A DNA stretch of 23,903 nt, taken from contig JBNGIS010032472.1 of the NCBI GenBank assembly GCA_049999725.1, positions 1 through 23,903 of the forward strand. The letters are read 5' to 3'. Made by a program: the position numbers and the translations under genes. Origin of the DNA: Haplomitrium mnioides. Taxonomy: Eukaryota; Marchantiophyta; Haplomitriopsida; Calobryales. Below the pieces are notes generated by a model, which saw only the letters and a list, made by a program, of their open reading frames with translations, had not been told where the DNA came from and searched no databases. The stretch's first letter is position 1; each line of letters opens with the position of its first letter. Shown here one piece after another: positions 8,967-18,238 of the stretch.

Positions 8967-10567
8967 CTCCAACTGGCTTGCTTCAATGAATGAGAATTGA
9001 TCTCTATATACAGTGAAACATTAATATGATAGCACAACAAGGTTGTTATGAGCAGTGATGTGTAAATGAAACAGGGCATAGCTCTCTGTTTAGATTTATT
9101 TGTCAACCATATGGAGTGAAATCACTCTTGAAAGAATTGCCTAGAGAAGGTGATCAAATCTATATCTTTAGATGAGGAAATGAATGCCAGATTTGTGCAA
9201 ACAAATTGATTGAAGAAACGGTGCTCTCAAGCTGAAGAAACTTTAGGTTCGGGGATCAAATCTGGTTCGTGAGCATTTTTATGCTTCGGCGTGGACTTAG
9301 TGCACGCTGACATCCATCCCGTAGGTCTGGGTGACTTAATAGGTTTGAAAATAAATCTGCCACTTCGAAAAATTGCTCTCGTATCCAACGCTACAGTTGC
9401 TTTACCTGGAACCTTCACTTTGTCCGATAAGTGAAGTGACAAGAAGCGGATGATATATATAGGGTTATCACTCGATAGCTTCTTCGACAATGGTAACCTC
9501 ACCTTATGCATCTAGGAGTGGGGTTAAACCAGTCCTATAGATAGTTGTGACACATAGCGTTTGAGGATTGGCAGAAAAAAATAGGGGTAGCTTCCTCTCT
9601 AAGCTTAGAATAGTTATATATATATATTTCTTTTTTTCTTCGCAAACTCTCAAAATAGCAATTTATCATTGTTTGAACCTGATAGTTCCCCCTTCTTTTA
9701 AACTTTCAGAAAATAGTGAAGGAGAACATTTGAACTTTCAATATTTTAAATTTTCACCAAAAATTTGCTATATCATAATTTCGCCATCGACATGGCATTT
9801 TTTCCTTCAAACATATATCGCCAATATGCCCTGATAAAAGTCTTTTCAAACTTTCTAGCTTCACCGAAAAAAAATTTCAAACTTTCAGAATAGCTTGAAG
9901 AAGGATTATCAAAATAGTGATATTATAGTGTTTCCTCACAAATATGAAGTGCCAAGGTTTCGAACTTTCAAATTACTTAGATGTGTCCCACTGCCGAACT
10001 TTCATGAAAACGATGATGTATCATCAATTCAACACCTAAGATTTTGAACTTTCAAAAAATTATAATGAAATATTGTCGAACTTTCCATCTTAGTGCTTCA
10101 ATCGATGCCGAAACCTTGATAGTTTGTTGTTTCAACCTTCAAGACTCTTTGTTGAAAATTTCTTCACAGCTTGCTTCAATCTGTGAGATTTGATGAACTC
10201 TTCATCAAATTGAATCAATCTTTCTTGAATAATTGATGCTCTTTGATATTCAATGTGCTTCGCAAAATCTTCATATCCACTAGAACAATATTTTCAGAAT
10301 TAAATCTATTCAATCTGCTTCAACATCTATTGTCATTCATGTTCAAATCTTCAACAATAGAAAACTTCAAGCAAATTCGTCTTCTTCGAATGAATGTCGA
10401 TGAGTCCAATTCAATCGATGTCCTTCATTTAATTCCTGAGAAATTTCTAGCAAATTTTCATATGGAGGTGTTTGCAATCCACTAGCGAATCCAACACTAC
10501 TTCAATTCGAACCTAGAATGTTGAAAAATGAGATTGATCCTCTCACGAAACTACAAATCTGAAAAAA
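8967..10567. repeat. Copy 1 of a 1.6-kb tandem direct repeat
   Basis: Starts CTCCAACTG at 8967; the matching start of copy 2 is at 10568, a period of 1601 bp. Shared blocks include GCTTCAATGAATGAGAATTGA, GAAATCACTCTTGAAAGAAT, GACCTTCACTTTGTCC-type text, TCTTCGAC and CTTCAATTCGAACCTAGAAT. A TATA box (TATATATAG, 9454-9462) sits at the same offset as TATAAATAG in copy 2. The second half is studded with GAACTTTC/AAACTTTC. No coding content. It could be a pair of old LTRs lying end to end, or a long satellite-like unit. Confidence 0.85.
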
Positions 10568-12271
10568 CTCCAACTGTTTTGCTTCAATGAATGAGAATTG
10601 AACTATGCATATAGTAAAACTTCAATATGGAAGCATACCAGAGTTGTTATGCCCAGTGATATGTAAACAAACGAGAGGGTAGCTCTCTGTTTAGAAATGT
10701 TTGTGAACCATAGGAAGCGAAATCACTCTTGAAAGAATCGCTTGGAACAGGCAATCAAATCTGTATGTTTAGATATGAAAATGGATGCCAAATTTGCGCA
10801 CATGAATCAATTGAAGAAATGTTGTTGTCAAGGTGAAGATTCAGTAATCAAGTGTGGTTCAGAAGCATTTCTATGCTTTGGAGTAAACTTAGCATAGGTT
10901 CGGTTGTGATCCCGTAGGTCCGGGGAACTTAGCAGCTTCGGGAAGTAATCTTGTGCTTTGGGTAATAGCTCTGGTATCCCAAGCTGTCGTTGCTTCACTT
11001 GGGACCTTCACTTTGTCCCATAAATGAAGTGCCAAAGAGAAGTTGAAGTATAAATAGATCACACACTTAGTCTTCTTCGACTAAGAGTCCCTCAACTCTT
11101 GCATATGGGAGTGAGGTTTAACTTGTCCCATAGATATGTTAAAGGTGTGACGTGTCATTCCCAAATAGGTCAAATCAATAACAGACGCAAGTTCCCCTCC
11201 GAGCTTAGAATAGTTTTATAAATTTCTTTTTCACAATTTTCTGAAATAACAATTTATCGCTTTTTCAACCAGATGATTCCTCCTTCTTTTGAACTTTCGG
11301 AAAATATCGAAGCAGGATATTCAAACTTTTAATATTTTAAATTTTTACCAAAACGTTGTTGTGTTACAATTTTGTTGTCGGGCTTGGCCTTTTTCATTTG
11401 AACTTTCAGCTTNNNNNNNNNNNNNNNNNNNNNNNNNNNNNNNNNNNNNNNNNNNNNNNNNNNNNNNNNNNNNNNNNNNNNNNNNNNNNNNNNNNNNNNN
11501 NNNNNNNNNNNNCAAAATGGTGATATTATGCCATTTCCTCATATATTTGAAGTGTTAAGGTTTTCGAGCTTTCAAAATACACCGAGGTGTTTCGACATCA
11601 AACTTTCACTGTAACTTTGATATATCAACAATGTACCACCTCAGCTTTCAAACTTTCAAAAAGTTCCAATAAAGTTGTGTCAAACTTTTCACCTCATATC
11701 TTCAATCAGTGCAAAAAATGTTGTCGTTTTCCATTTCAACCTTCAAAGACTGCTTCGTTGAAATTTTCTTCTGCAACTCACTACAATCTGTATAATTTGA
11801 TGAGTTCTTTGTCAAATTTGATAAATCTTTTCAGAACAATCTGCCTTCTTTGATATTCAAATCAATTTGCGTTATCTTCCTGTCCAATTGAACAATCCTT
11901 CCACAAGAAAATTTGTTCGATCTGCTTCAATCCTAGTGTCAATTCATCTTCAAGTTCTTCACCAACAGAAACACTCAATCTAATTCGTCTTCTTTGAATA
12001 AATGTTGCTGATTCCACTTCAATGAATACACATTCTACATGGATTGAATGAAAAAACTCTCTTGCTTGTTGAATTGAATCAGCTTCATAAAATCGAGCTT
12101 GCTTTTAGATTGATGAAATGGACACGTGCATATAATTCTTGAGGAATTTTCTTGAAATTTTCACATAGAGGTGTTCATAATCAACTTGCGAATTCAATGT
12201 TGCTTCAATTCGAACCTAGAATCTTGAAAAATGGAATTGATCCATTGCTAAAACTTCAAATCTGAAAACAA
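10568..12271. repeat. Copy 2 of the 1.6-kb tandem direct repeat
   Basis: Aligned with copy 1 from CTCCAACTG to AAATCTGAAAA. It contains the TATA box TATAAATAG at 11049-11057, followed by CTTAGTCTTCTTCGAC. It has about 110 bp absent from copy 1 near 12018-12130, and a 100-N gap, so its true length is unknown. Divergence from copy 1 is substantial, so the duplication is old. Confidence 0.85.
11413..11512. other. Assembly gap, 100 N
   Basis: 100 N inside repeat copy 2; placeholder of unknown real length. Confidence 0.98.
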
Positions 12272-12531
12272 TGTTCACTATGTTTGTTGCTGCTTGTTTG
12301 AATGTATAATAAAATATAGTATTATATTATATAAAATGAATAGAAGAAGAAAGCATAAGAGCTAAATAGATTGAAATATAGGGGGAAGAAATCATAGATT
12401 TCTAGATAGATGAATAGATAAAATTTTGTGTGCATAACTATGGAAGAATGATGAAGGTAAGTGTATAAAAAAAATTATGAGCTAATCATGTGTTGATAAT
12501 GTGTGTTGAAGTAGAAGGATTATTCAATTTA
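12272..12531. other. AT-rich spacer, nothing recognised
   Basis: Lies between repeat copy 2 and the LTR-like segment. May belong to the LTR (its U5 side) but no boundary can be fixed. Confidence 0.4.
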
Positions 12532-12764
12532 TGAAACATGAATAAAGATACAAAATAGTAAGCAAATCTCCTTCTCCACTTCTCTTCTCTCTCAATATAT
12601 GAATGAATGTGTGTATATGTATACAATGATGTTCATAGAACATAAAGTTAGATGTGCTAATCTTCTAGGATTAGTACTAATCATAATCCTAGTTATAGAC
12701 ACTAATCATAGGTTAAGAACTAATCATAGATTAGTCTAATTATCTTACTAGATATAGTGTAACA
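12532..12764 (-). repeat. Copia LTR-like sequence, possible 5' LTR
   Basis: On the minus strand it starts TGTTACACTATATC (12764) and matches the LTR at 3311 downward through the CTAATC/GATTAG-rich part, then a single copy of the 152-bp unit ending ...CATGTTTCA. It is in the same orientation as the copia body. If it is the 5' LTR, the element spans about 10.3 kb. Against this, the bases flanking the two LTRs do not match as a target-site duplication, no primer-binding site follows, and similarity to the 152-bp unit carries on a little beyond 12532. Confidence 0.55.
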
Positions 12765-13249
12765 ATTTGTATAATGTTTACTTTTGGTCATTTAAATTTT
12801 GGGTCACTTAGTACACGACGGAAACTTAAATGATGAGATGTATAATGCAATGTTTTAGTGACACTTGGCATTTCAAAGAGCAATAAATGTCTACTACATG
12901 TTATATCATGGACCAATAAAGAGAGAATATGTGTCATAATGATGGCCAAATACATACTAATACATGTCATGTTGAAAACCAATAAACAACTCACAAGTGT
13001 CTTGCTGAAAAAGTTGTTTGGATCATTTGAAACATGGTCTTATGAGTTTATAAGGAACTTTATTCCTTCAAGAAATTGACTAACCACAAACTATACTCTA
13101 AATATCTCATACTAGCTCAAGACTTTGGAGACCAAGATAAATCTATCCATGCTTCCTTGAAAAGCACTACTGTGTATGCCAAACTCTCATAATCTAATAC
13201 AATGATTTTTTGTTAACACACCAACTTATTGTATCGATTCAAGGAGTAT
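12765..13249. other. No gene or repeat recognised
   Basis: AT-rich; a 73-codon plus-strand and a 68-codon minus-strand open frame overlap here, neither with a recognisable motif. Confidence 0.5.
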
Positions 13250-13630
13250 TGTAACAGTACAAGTATAAGGTTGTGCTATTTATAAGAAAATAGAGAGGAG
13301 TGAAGAAAGTGGTAGAGAGTTACTTTAAGAGCTGAGATAAGATTACCTGCCTTCGAAGTCACTTTTAGTAGAGTCACTTTTAGGATTGAAATTAGAAGTG
13401 ACTTGTAAGTAAAGAAAGAGGGATGACACCCTCTTCTCTTGTATAAATAGAAGGGCTTCTTAACCCCACTCTTTGTTGTGGAGTTCTTCTCAATTCAATT
13501 TGGCTCTTTGGTTACTTGGCTTTGGCTAGCACTCTTGGATTTTGTTTGCTTATTTCTTTGAGTTGTATAACTCTATTGGAGTTATCTTGAAGTTGTTATT
13601 CAATACAAGGTTTTGTGGAAAGGATATCCA
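13250..13630 (+). repeat. Putative LTR (solo or 5')
   Basis: Starts TGTAACAG after AAGGAGTAT and could end GGATATCCA. It contains a strong TATA box TATAAATAG (13442-13450) followed by a pyrimidine-rich transcribed-like part (GTTCTTCTCAATTC) and TTATTCAATACAAGG, which is the promoter-then-poly(A) layout of plant LTRs. No second copy is in the window, so the call is by architecture only. Confidence 0.35.
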
Positions 13631-13995
13631 CTTCATGATGCTGCTTGAGAACCTTCTTCAAATCTTGAGAATGCTCAAGAGGCTATTCAAATATTTGAAA
13701 GTTGCGGCAATAAGGAGGACGCCATCGATTAGAAGGTGAGGATTATATAATAGTACATGTCATGCGTATACACATCGCTTACACAACTACATTGTCCACA
13801 CACATTCCATGACATCTACATATATACAACAGAGAATGACAAAAAATTGAGTCTCGAAGAAATTCCAAAGTGTTGTGTTGATCTTTCGATATCAGAACCA
13901 ACGCACCTTTTCTCACAAGGAATCCATGCTTCTCTAAGTATTGCAATACATCAGCTCTCCTCTTGGTTCATACAATCAGTAAAATGACATCAAAA
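13631..13995. other. Unassigned region
   Basis: No convincing gene. On the minus strand about 13956-13780 there is an open, protein-like stretch without a start (RADVLQYLEKHGFLVRKGAL) that I cannot place. Confidence 0.4.
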
Positions 13996-14301
13996 GAACA
14001 AGCAAGAAGCGAAGTATGAAGGGTGAAGCAACGATTTGTCGTGCATTTGGTGCTGATTGGGGAAGTCGAACTAAAAGTTTGAAAAGTTGCAATGGACGAT
14101 CGGTGGAATTGGAAAAGTTTGAAAATTGAAAAGGAGAAAACGAAGAGTTAGTGAAAAGTTCAAAAATTAGTATAAGAATATTTGTTAGTAATTAGTTCTT
14201 ATTGCGAGCTAAGTTTGTCTAAGTTAGTGAAAGCTAGTTATTTAGTTTAAGAAAGAGTTGAGAGTAGTTAGTTCTTATTGAAAGATTAGTGAGAAAAAGT
14301 T
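13996..14301 (+). repeat. Leader A of a gag-only retroelement
   Basis: Nearly identical, with the same order, to 16436-16711 (offset 2436 bp; for example GTGCTGATTGGGGAAGTCGA and TAGTGAAAGCTAGTTATTTA). It contains short internal reiterations of GTTAGT/CTTATTG. It ends at a 10-N gap immediately before the gag frame. The left edge near 13996 is where similarity to leader B stops, so the element is truncated there. Confidence 0.85.
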
Positions 14302-14311
14302 NNNNNNNNNN
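14302..14311. other. Assembly gap, 10 N
   Basis: Ten N between leader A and the gag frame. The start of gag must be missing or replaced here. Confidence 0.98.
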
Positions 14312-14989
14312 AGCACTAGTTCTGATTCAGATGAAGAATCTAGTTCCTCTGAAGAGGAGGAATCATCATCTTCTTCAGATTCAGAAGAGAAGAGGAAGAA
14401 AACAAGAGCTAAGAAAGGAGAGTATCGATTGGGTAAGAAGGACATGAATGAGTTAACAAAGAAAATGGAGCAAATGGTGATTAAACAAGCTGCTATCTCC
14501 AAGAAAAGAAGGTCCACTACTTCCTTCAAGAACAATGTTTAGTGTACCCGATGCAAGAGAGAGGGTCACATGGAGCAGGAATGTAAGTATCCTTCACCTA
14601 CTATAATGTATGTACAAGCTCCTTATTGGATTGAGGAAGAACCCAAAATGATAGATTTTGGGTTAGTATAGTATCATGTGTATGCAGTAGCCTATGGCAG
14701 AGGAAGACCAATGGAGAGGGTACAGTATCAACAGATGCCAAGAACATCATATGTTCCAGCAATTCAGCCAACTATGGTGCCATCGACTACACTAGGAACT
14801 TAATTATTCCCAGTGCAGGCTGGTAGGGGATTTACAGCGTGCTATAATTGTGGAGCACCTGATCACTATGCTAATGCATGTCCTCATGCAAGAAAGCCAG
14901 TGGGATATGTACCGTTGTGTGGGAACTGTAAGAAATCTAGACATACTGTAGCTAAATGTCGAGCCCCACCTATGACAAAGAAGATGTGA
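14312..14989 (+). pseudogene. Retroelement gag with three CCHC zinc knuckles
   Basis: One frame of 225 codons up to TGA (14987-14989), interrupted only by TAG 14540, TAG 14669 and TAA 14801, with no frameshift. It begins in a Ser/Asp/Glu-rich block (SSDSDEESSSSEEEE), then a basic segment (KRKKTRAKK), then knuckle 1 CTRCKREGHMEQEC (14543-14584), a Gln/Pro-rich spacer, knuckle 2 CYNCGAPDHYANAC (14840-14881) and knuckle 3 CGNCKKSRHTVAKC (14918-14959). All three have CX2CX4HX4C spacing. The tail is RAPPMTKKM. It would bind element RNA in a virus-like particle. The N-terminal capsid part is missing. No protease, RT or integrase follows before the LTR. Confidence 0.82.
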
Positions 14990-15148
14990 CAAAGAGGAAA
15001 AGAGATAGTCTTTTTTCCAGAAGGTGGCGCCATATACGATTTATAAGGGAGTTGAAAACTTTAACGAGAGAAGTATGTGAAACGAGAGTCAATAGATCGA
15101 AGGTGAAACGATATTATTGATGAATGCTTGCGAGGACGCTGGGCGATT

Positions 15149-15161
15149 GAGGAGGGGGCTA
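15149..15161 (+). promoter_or_regulatory. Polypurine tract
   Basis: GAGGAGGGGGCTA, immediately followed by TGTGAGAGC. The preceding TGCGAGGACGCTGGGCG resembles the 3' end of gypsy-type internal regions. Only about 160 bp separate it from the gag stop. Confidence 0.6.
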
Positions 15162-15700
15162 TGTGAGAGCATAGTTGCTAATAGAAGGTTAGAAAGAGCT
15201 TGAATAAGTTCTTTTTAGTGTGGTGGAGTAAGAAGGAAATGGTAAAGTTTCAGTTTTGTGTATAACAAGTGTAAAAATATGTATATAAGTACTTATGAGG
15301 AAAATTTTGATATAGTTGGCCAAGGAGAGAAGGCATGAGTTATGAAGAAGTTGATTTCTTTCTCAAGAAAGAGAAAAAAAATATTTTGGATAAAACTAAT
15401 CTAGTTGTTGAGGGCCAGCTAGCCCCTGGCTACTTCTATTTAGAGTGTTGGTGGGCAGCTTGCCCAGAAGCCAGTTGAATTATATTGAAGGACAATTGCT
15501 CTATGTCCTGAACTAGATCTGTCCAAGGCAAGAATTAAGCGGTGGCCTTACACCCCTAAGGGGCTACCTCTCGAAAGGAGGAGGGTGTTGAATTGTTATA
15601 TATTACTCCTATGTTATGTGAGAAGACTTATGGGATATTTGGAGGTACTTGAGAAGGCCACCTGTTACGAAGCATTCGTGAGAAAGAGCACTGGTTGTTC
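15162..15700 (+). repeat. LTR between the two leader copies (right end not located)
   Basis: It starts TGTGAGAGC after the polypurine tract and has a TATA box TATATAAG at 15282-15289. Three short GC-rich hairpins follow (15414-15430, 15453-15465, 15553-15563). Its right end is not defined: I saw no clear primer-binding site, and 15700 is an estimate. It sits where a shared LTR would lie between a truncated upstream element and the leader of a second one. Confidence 0.5.
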
Positions 15701-16435
15701 GGATCAAGGTTGGTAATCCGCGTTGATGAAGATTTGCAAAGTGCTCTGCTGTACAGACTTGAAGAAATTGTAGCATTTCATCACGGATCAAGGAATAGAC
15801 CGGACTAGAGAAAGCGGATGTAATGCTCGCTCTGGTGGATTGAATTTTTTTGTTGTTGGAAACAACATTTTGATGGCACAATCAGTGGTGGGATGAAGTA
15901 TAAGGAATATGCGCAAGGCTCCAAAGCTAAGGAGGAATGCCCATGCGAAGATCTCTGAGTGCGAGTGCCGAGTGAAGATGTCTTGTGGAATAAGAAGAAT
16001 GAAGATACCTTGCAATGAAGGTTTGCGAGGCCTGCTGCGATACGAAACATCCCTATGAGGGAAGAATTGACGAAAGCCTGCGCACGAGATGAGATTGAAT
16101 GTAAAGGAACGGATTGGTTTGAAAATTGAAAGAAAGGTATGATAAGTCCGAAAAGCGGATCGGAAAAGAATCCTTCGATGTGGAGTGCCCCAGTTATGTG
16201 GGATCCAAAGTGGGGATCCGTGCAGTCCGACTAGTGTCCGTGTAAGTATCTGTAGTGGGTAGCCCGATTAAGATGGATCTGTGTGGGATCCGAAGTGGAG
16301 ATCCGAAAAATGGGATGGATGTAAGTTCCGATGTGTTCGACGGATCAAAAGCGAAATGTTGATTAGCAAAAATTTGATTGGCAAAAAGGTGACTTGTCAA
16401 CGTTCTACGCTAAGTGAGGATTGTTGCGGAAGAAC
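15701..16435 (+). other. Leader 5' part of the second element
   Basis: Non-coding and GC-richer than its surroundings. It includes a direct repeat GTGGGATCC-AAGTGG-GATCCG at 16198-16220 and 16283-16305 (85 bp apart), each with two GATCC cores. The matching part is absent upstream of leader A, which is truncated. Overlapping minus-strand open frames at 15609-16050 resemble nothing known and are probably chance. Confidence 0.45.
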
Positions 16436-16711
16436 AAACATGAAGCAAAGTATGAAGGACAAAGCGACAATTTATCGTGGATTCGGTGCTGATTGGGGAA
16501 GTCGACCTAAAAGTTTGAAAAGTTGCAACAGATGATCGGTGGGATTGGAAAAGTTTGAAAATTGAAAAGGAGAAAACGAAGAGTTAGTGAAAAGTTCAAA
16601 AATTAGTATAAGAACATTTGTTAGTAATTAGTTCTTATTGCGATCTAAGTTAGTGTAAGTTAGTGAAAGCTAGTTATTTAGTTTAAGAACGAGTTGAGAG
16701 TAGTTAGTTCT
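16436..16711 (+). repeat. Leader B, second copy
   Basis: Direct repeat of leader A (13996-14301), highly similar throughout, running into a 100-N gap exactly where leader A has about 20 more bases before its own gap. Confidence 0.9.
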
Positions 16712-16811
16712 NNNNNNNNNNNNNNNNNNNNNNNNNNNNNNNNNNNNNNNNNNNNNNNNNNNNNNNNNNNNNNNNNNNNNNNNNNNNNNNNNNNNNNNNN
16801 NNNNNNNNNNN
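16712..16811. other. Assembly gap, 100 N
   Basis: Unknown length; the gag of the second element, if present, would lie here. Confidence 0.98.
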
Positions 16812-17947
16812 TACTTGTCAGTTGAGCAAGATAGGGGGTACAAGCCTTATGGCGAGTTCTTGTTCTGCTGGTTATCTCATTGTGCATTTGGTGTTTCAAG
16901 TAAAATTCAAGAGAATCTTGTTTGTGAGGTCATCTGCTCTTGGAAATTGCAGATTCAGAAGGAGCAGTATGATGGAAGGAACAAGGAATTGAAGTTAGAT
17001 TTTGGTGGTAAATATTCTACAAGTTTTCAATTTAAGAAATCAAGCAGATTGTATTAGAGAAGTGTATGTCAAGAGGTACTTGAGTGTATTCTGCTGGTGG
17101 ATCTGGGTTCTAAATCCTAAATTGTAATTTGTGGGAGATTTAGTGGCAAATCAAGTCTGCTTTGAGTTCTGTTCTATTTTATGTGTGTGTATATGTGTTA
17201 GTTTGTAAATCTTTAAGGAGAGAACCTTATATGATTCTCCAATTAGTGGATGCTTGTTGGTGGATTGTAAAAGAGCAAGTATTGCTCAGAATTATGTGTG
17301 CCTAAAGAATAGGTGGGCATTTCACAAGCAAATAGAGTAGTGGGTGGTTGGAGTAACAATAGTTGGATGTGAGATCAGAAGGATCGTTCCATAGCTAAGT
17401 TCTCAACATCAAGCTCTAGGGTATATCAGGTTGGAGTGGCCTGAGTATCCAATTTGAGGGAAGTGAAGTGGTGTAATGAAGGTAGGCACTAGAGTGTTGG
17501 TTTGAGAGTTTCAAGCAAGTTGGGTAACTGGTTGCTTGGGAATATTTATGATACAGCTCTAGTTTAAAATGAGTATGTACATCGGTTTCTTTATTATAGA
17601 AATGTCAATCATGCAATTAGTGTGATTCTTGGCTATTGTTCTATTATGTTGAGCAATTAGAAGTGCTTGTGCGTATGGTTTTGTGGAGAGAGGGTTGTGA
17701 GGCCTAGAGAAGGAGAGCGGTCCATCTCTGAACTAATAGAGTGCAGTTTTAGAACTCTTTAAGGAATCTGGAAAGTCAATAAAAACAATTTAAGAGCAAA
17801 TTTCTATATAGATCTTGCGTGGTTCAATCCCTGGTTGCGTTTTTCGGGGATGAAGTGCCATCTATTGTGCTATGACAGTAGTACCTTACGTACACGTAGA
17901 ATCTGGCATTCAATAGTGACATCAAGTGTCATGGGTGCTATCTGCTA
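16812..17947. other. Unexplained region
   Basis: A plus-strand frame is open from the gap edge to 17057 (80 codons from 16815, containing YKPYGEFLFCWLSH) but I recognise no motif. The remainder has dense stops and no repeat partner in the window. It may hold the 3' end of the minus-strand methyltransferase element or the continuation of the plus-strand element. Confidence 0.4.
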
Positions 17948-18238
17948 CACATAATCATAATCACCAAGATTAAACCTCCAAATCCCAATGCAATATCCAC
18001 CTCCATATATGGTAGCATATCGAAAAATATCACAATGTTGAAGAATAGCAAGGTTGTCAAACACCATGGGCACGAGTCTCTCTAATACCCAAGCTCTCAC
18101 TAAACACGGTTGCACCCAAACATCTGGATCATCCAGATCCACAACCATAGTGACATGATGTCAAAAAGAGGAGGGTAAGTCAAGGTCCCTCCCAACAATC
18201 CACACTCGCAAAATTTGAGCCCTTTTTCACCTTAATCT
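17948..18238 (-). pseudogene. Tail of the methyltransferase polyprotein, undetermined
   Basis: Same frame as the motif-X-like segment, with stops before KRAQILRV and before HHVTM. It is open from 18148 for 67 codons: DDPDVWVQPCLVRAWVLERL, MVFDNLAILQHCDIFRYATI, GIWRFNLGDYDYV. It reads like real protein, and the frame maintenance supports this, but I know no domain for it. It is not RT, RNase H or integrase as far as I can see. Confidence 0.45.

Noticed and set aside
13780-13956. Protein-like minus-strand stretch RADVLQYLEKHGFLVRKGAL
   Set aside because: No start, no flanking exon signals I could link, and no family recognised; about 50 codons can be open by chance.
14275-14535. Minus-strand frame with SSESEEDDDSSSSEELDSSSE
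   Set aside because: Complement of the Ser/Glu-rich GAA/TCT codons of the plus-strand gag; the zinc knuckles in the plus frame decide the strand.
15609-16050. Three overlapping minus-strand open frames of 75-90 codons
   Set aside because: They overlap in different frames, lie in a retroelement leader and carry no motif.
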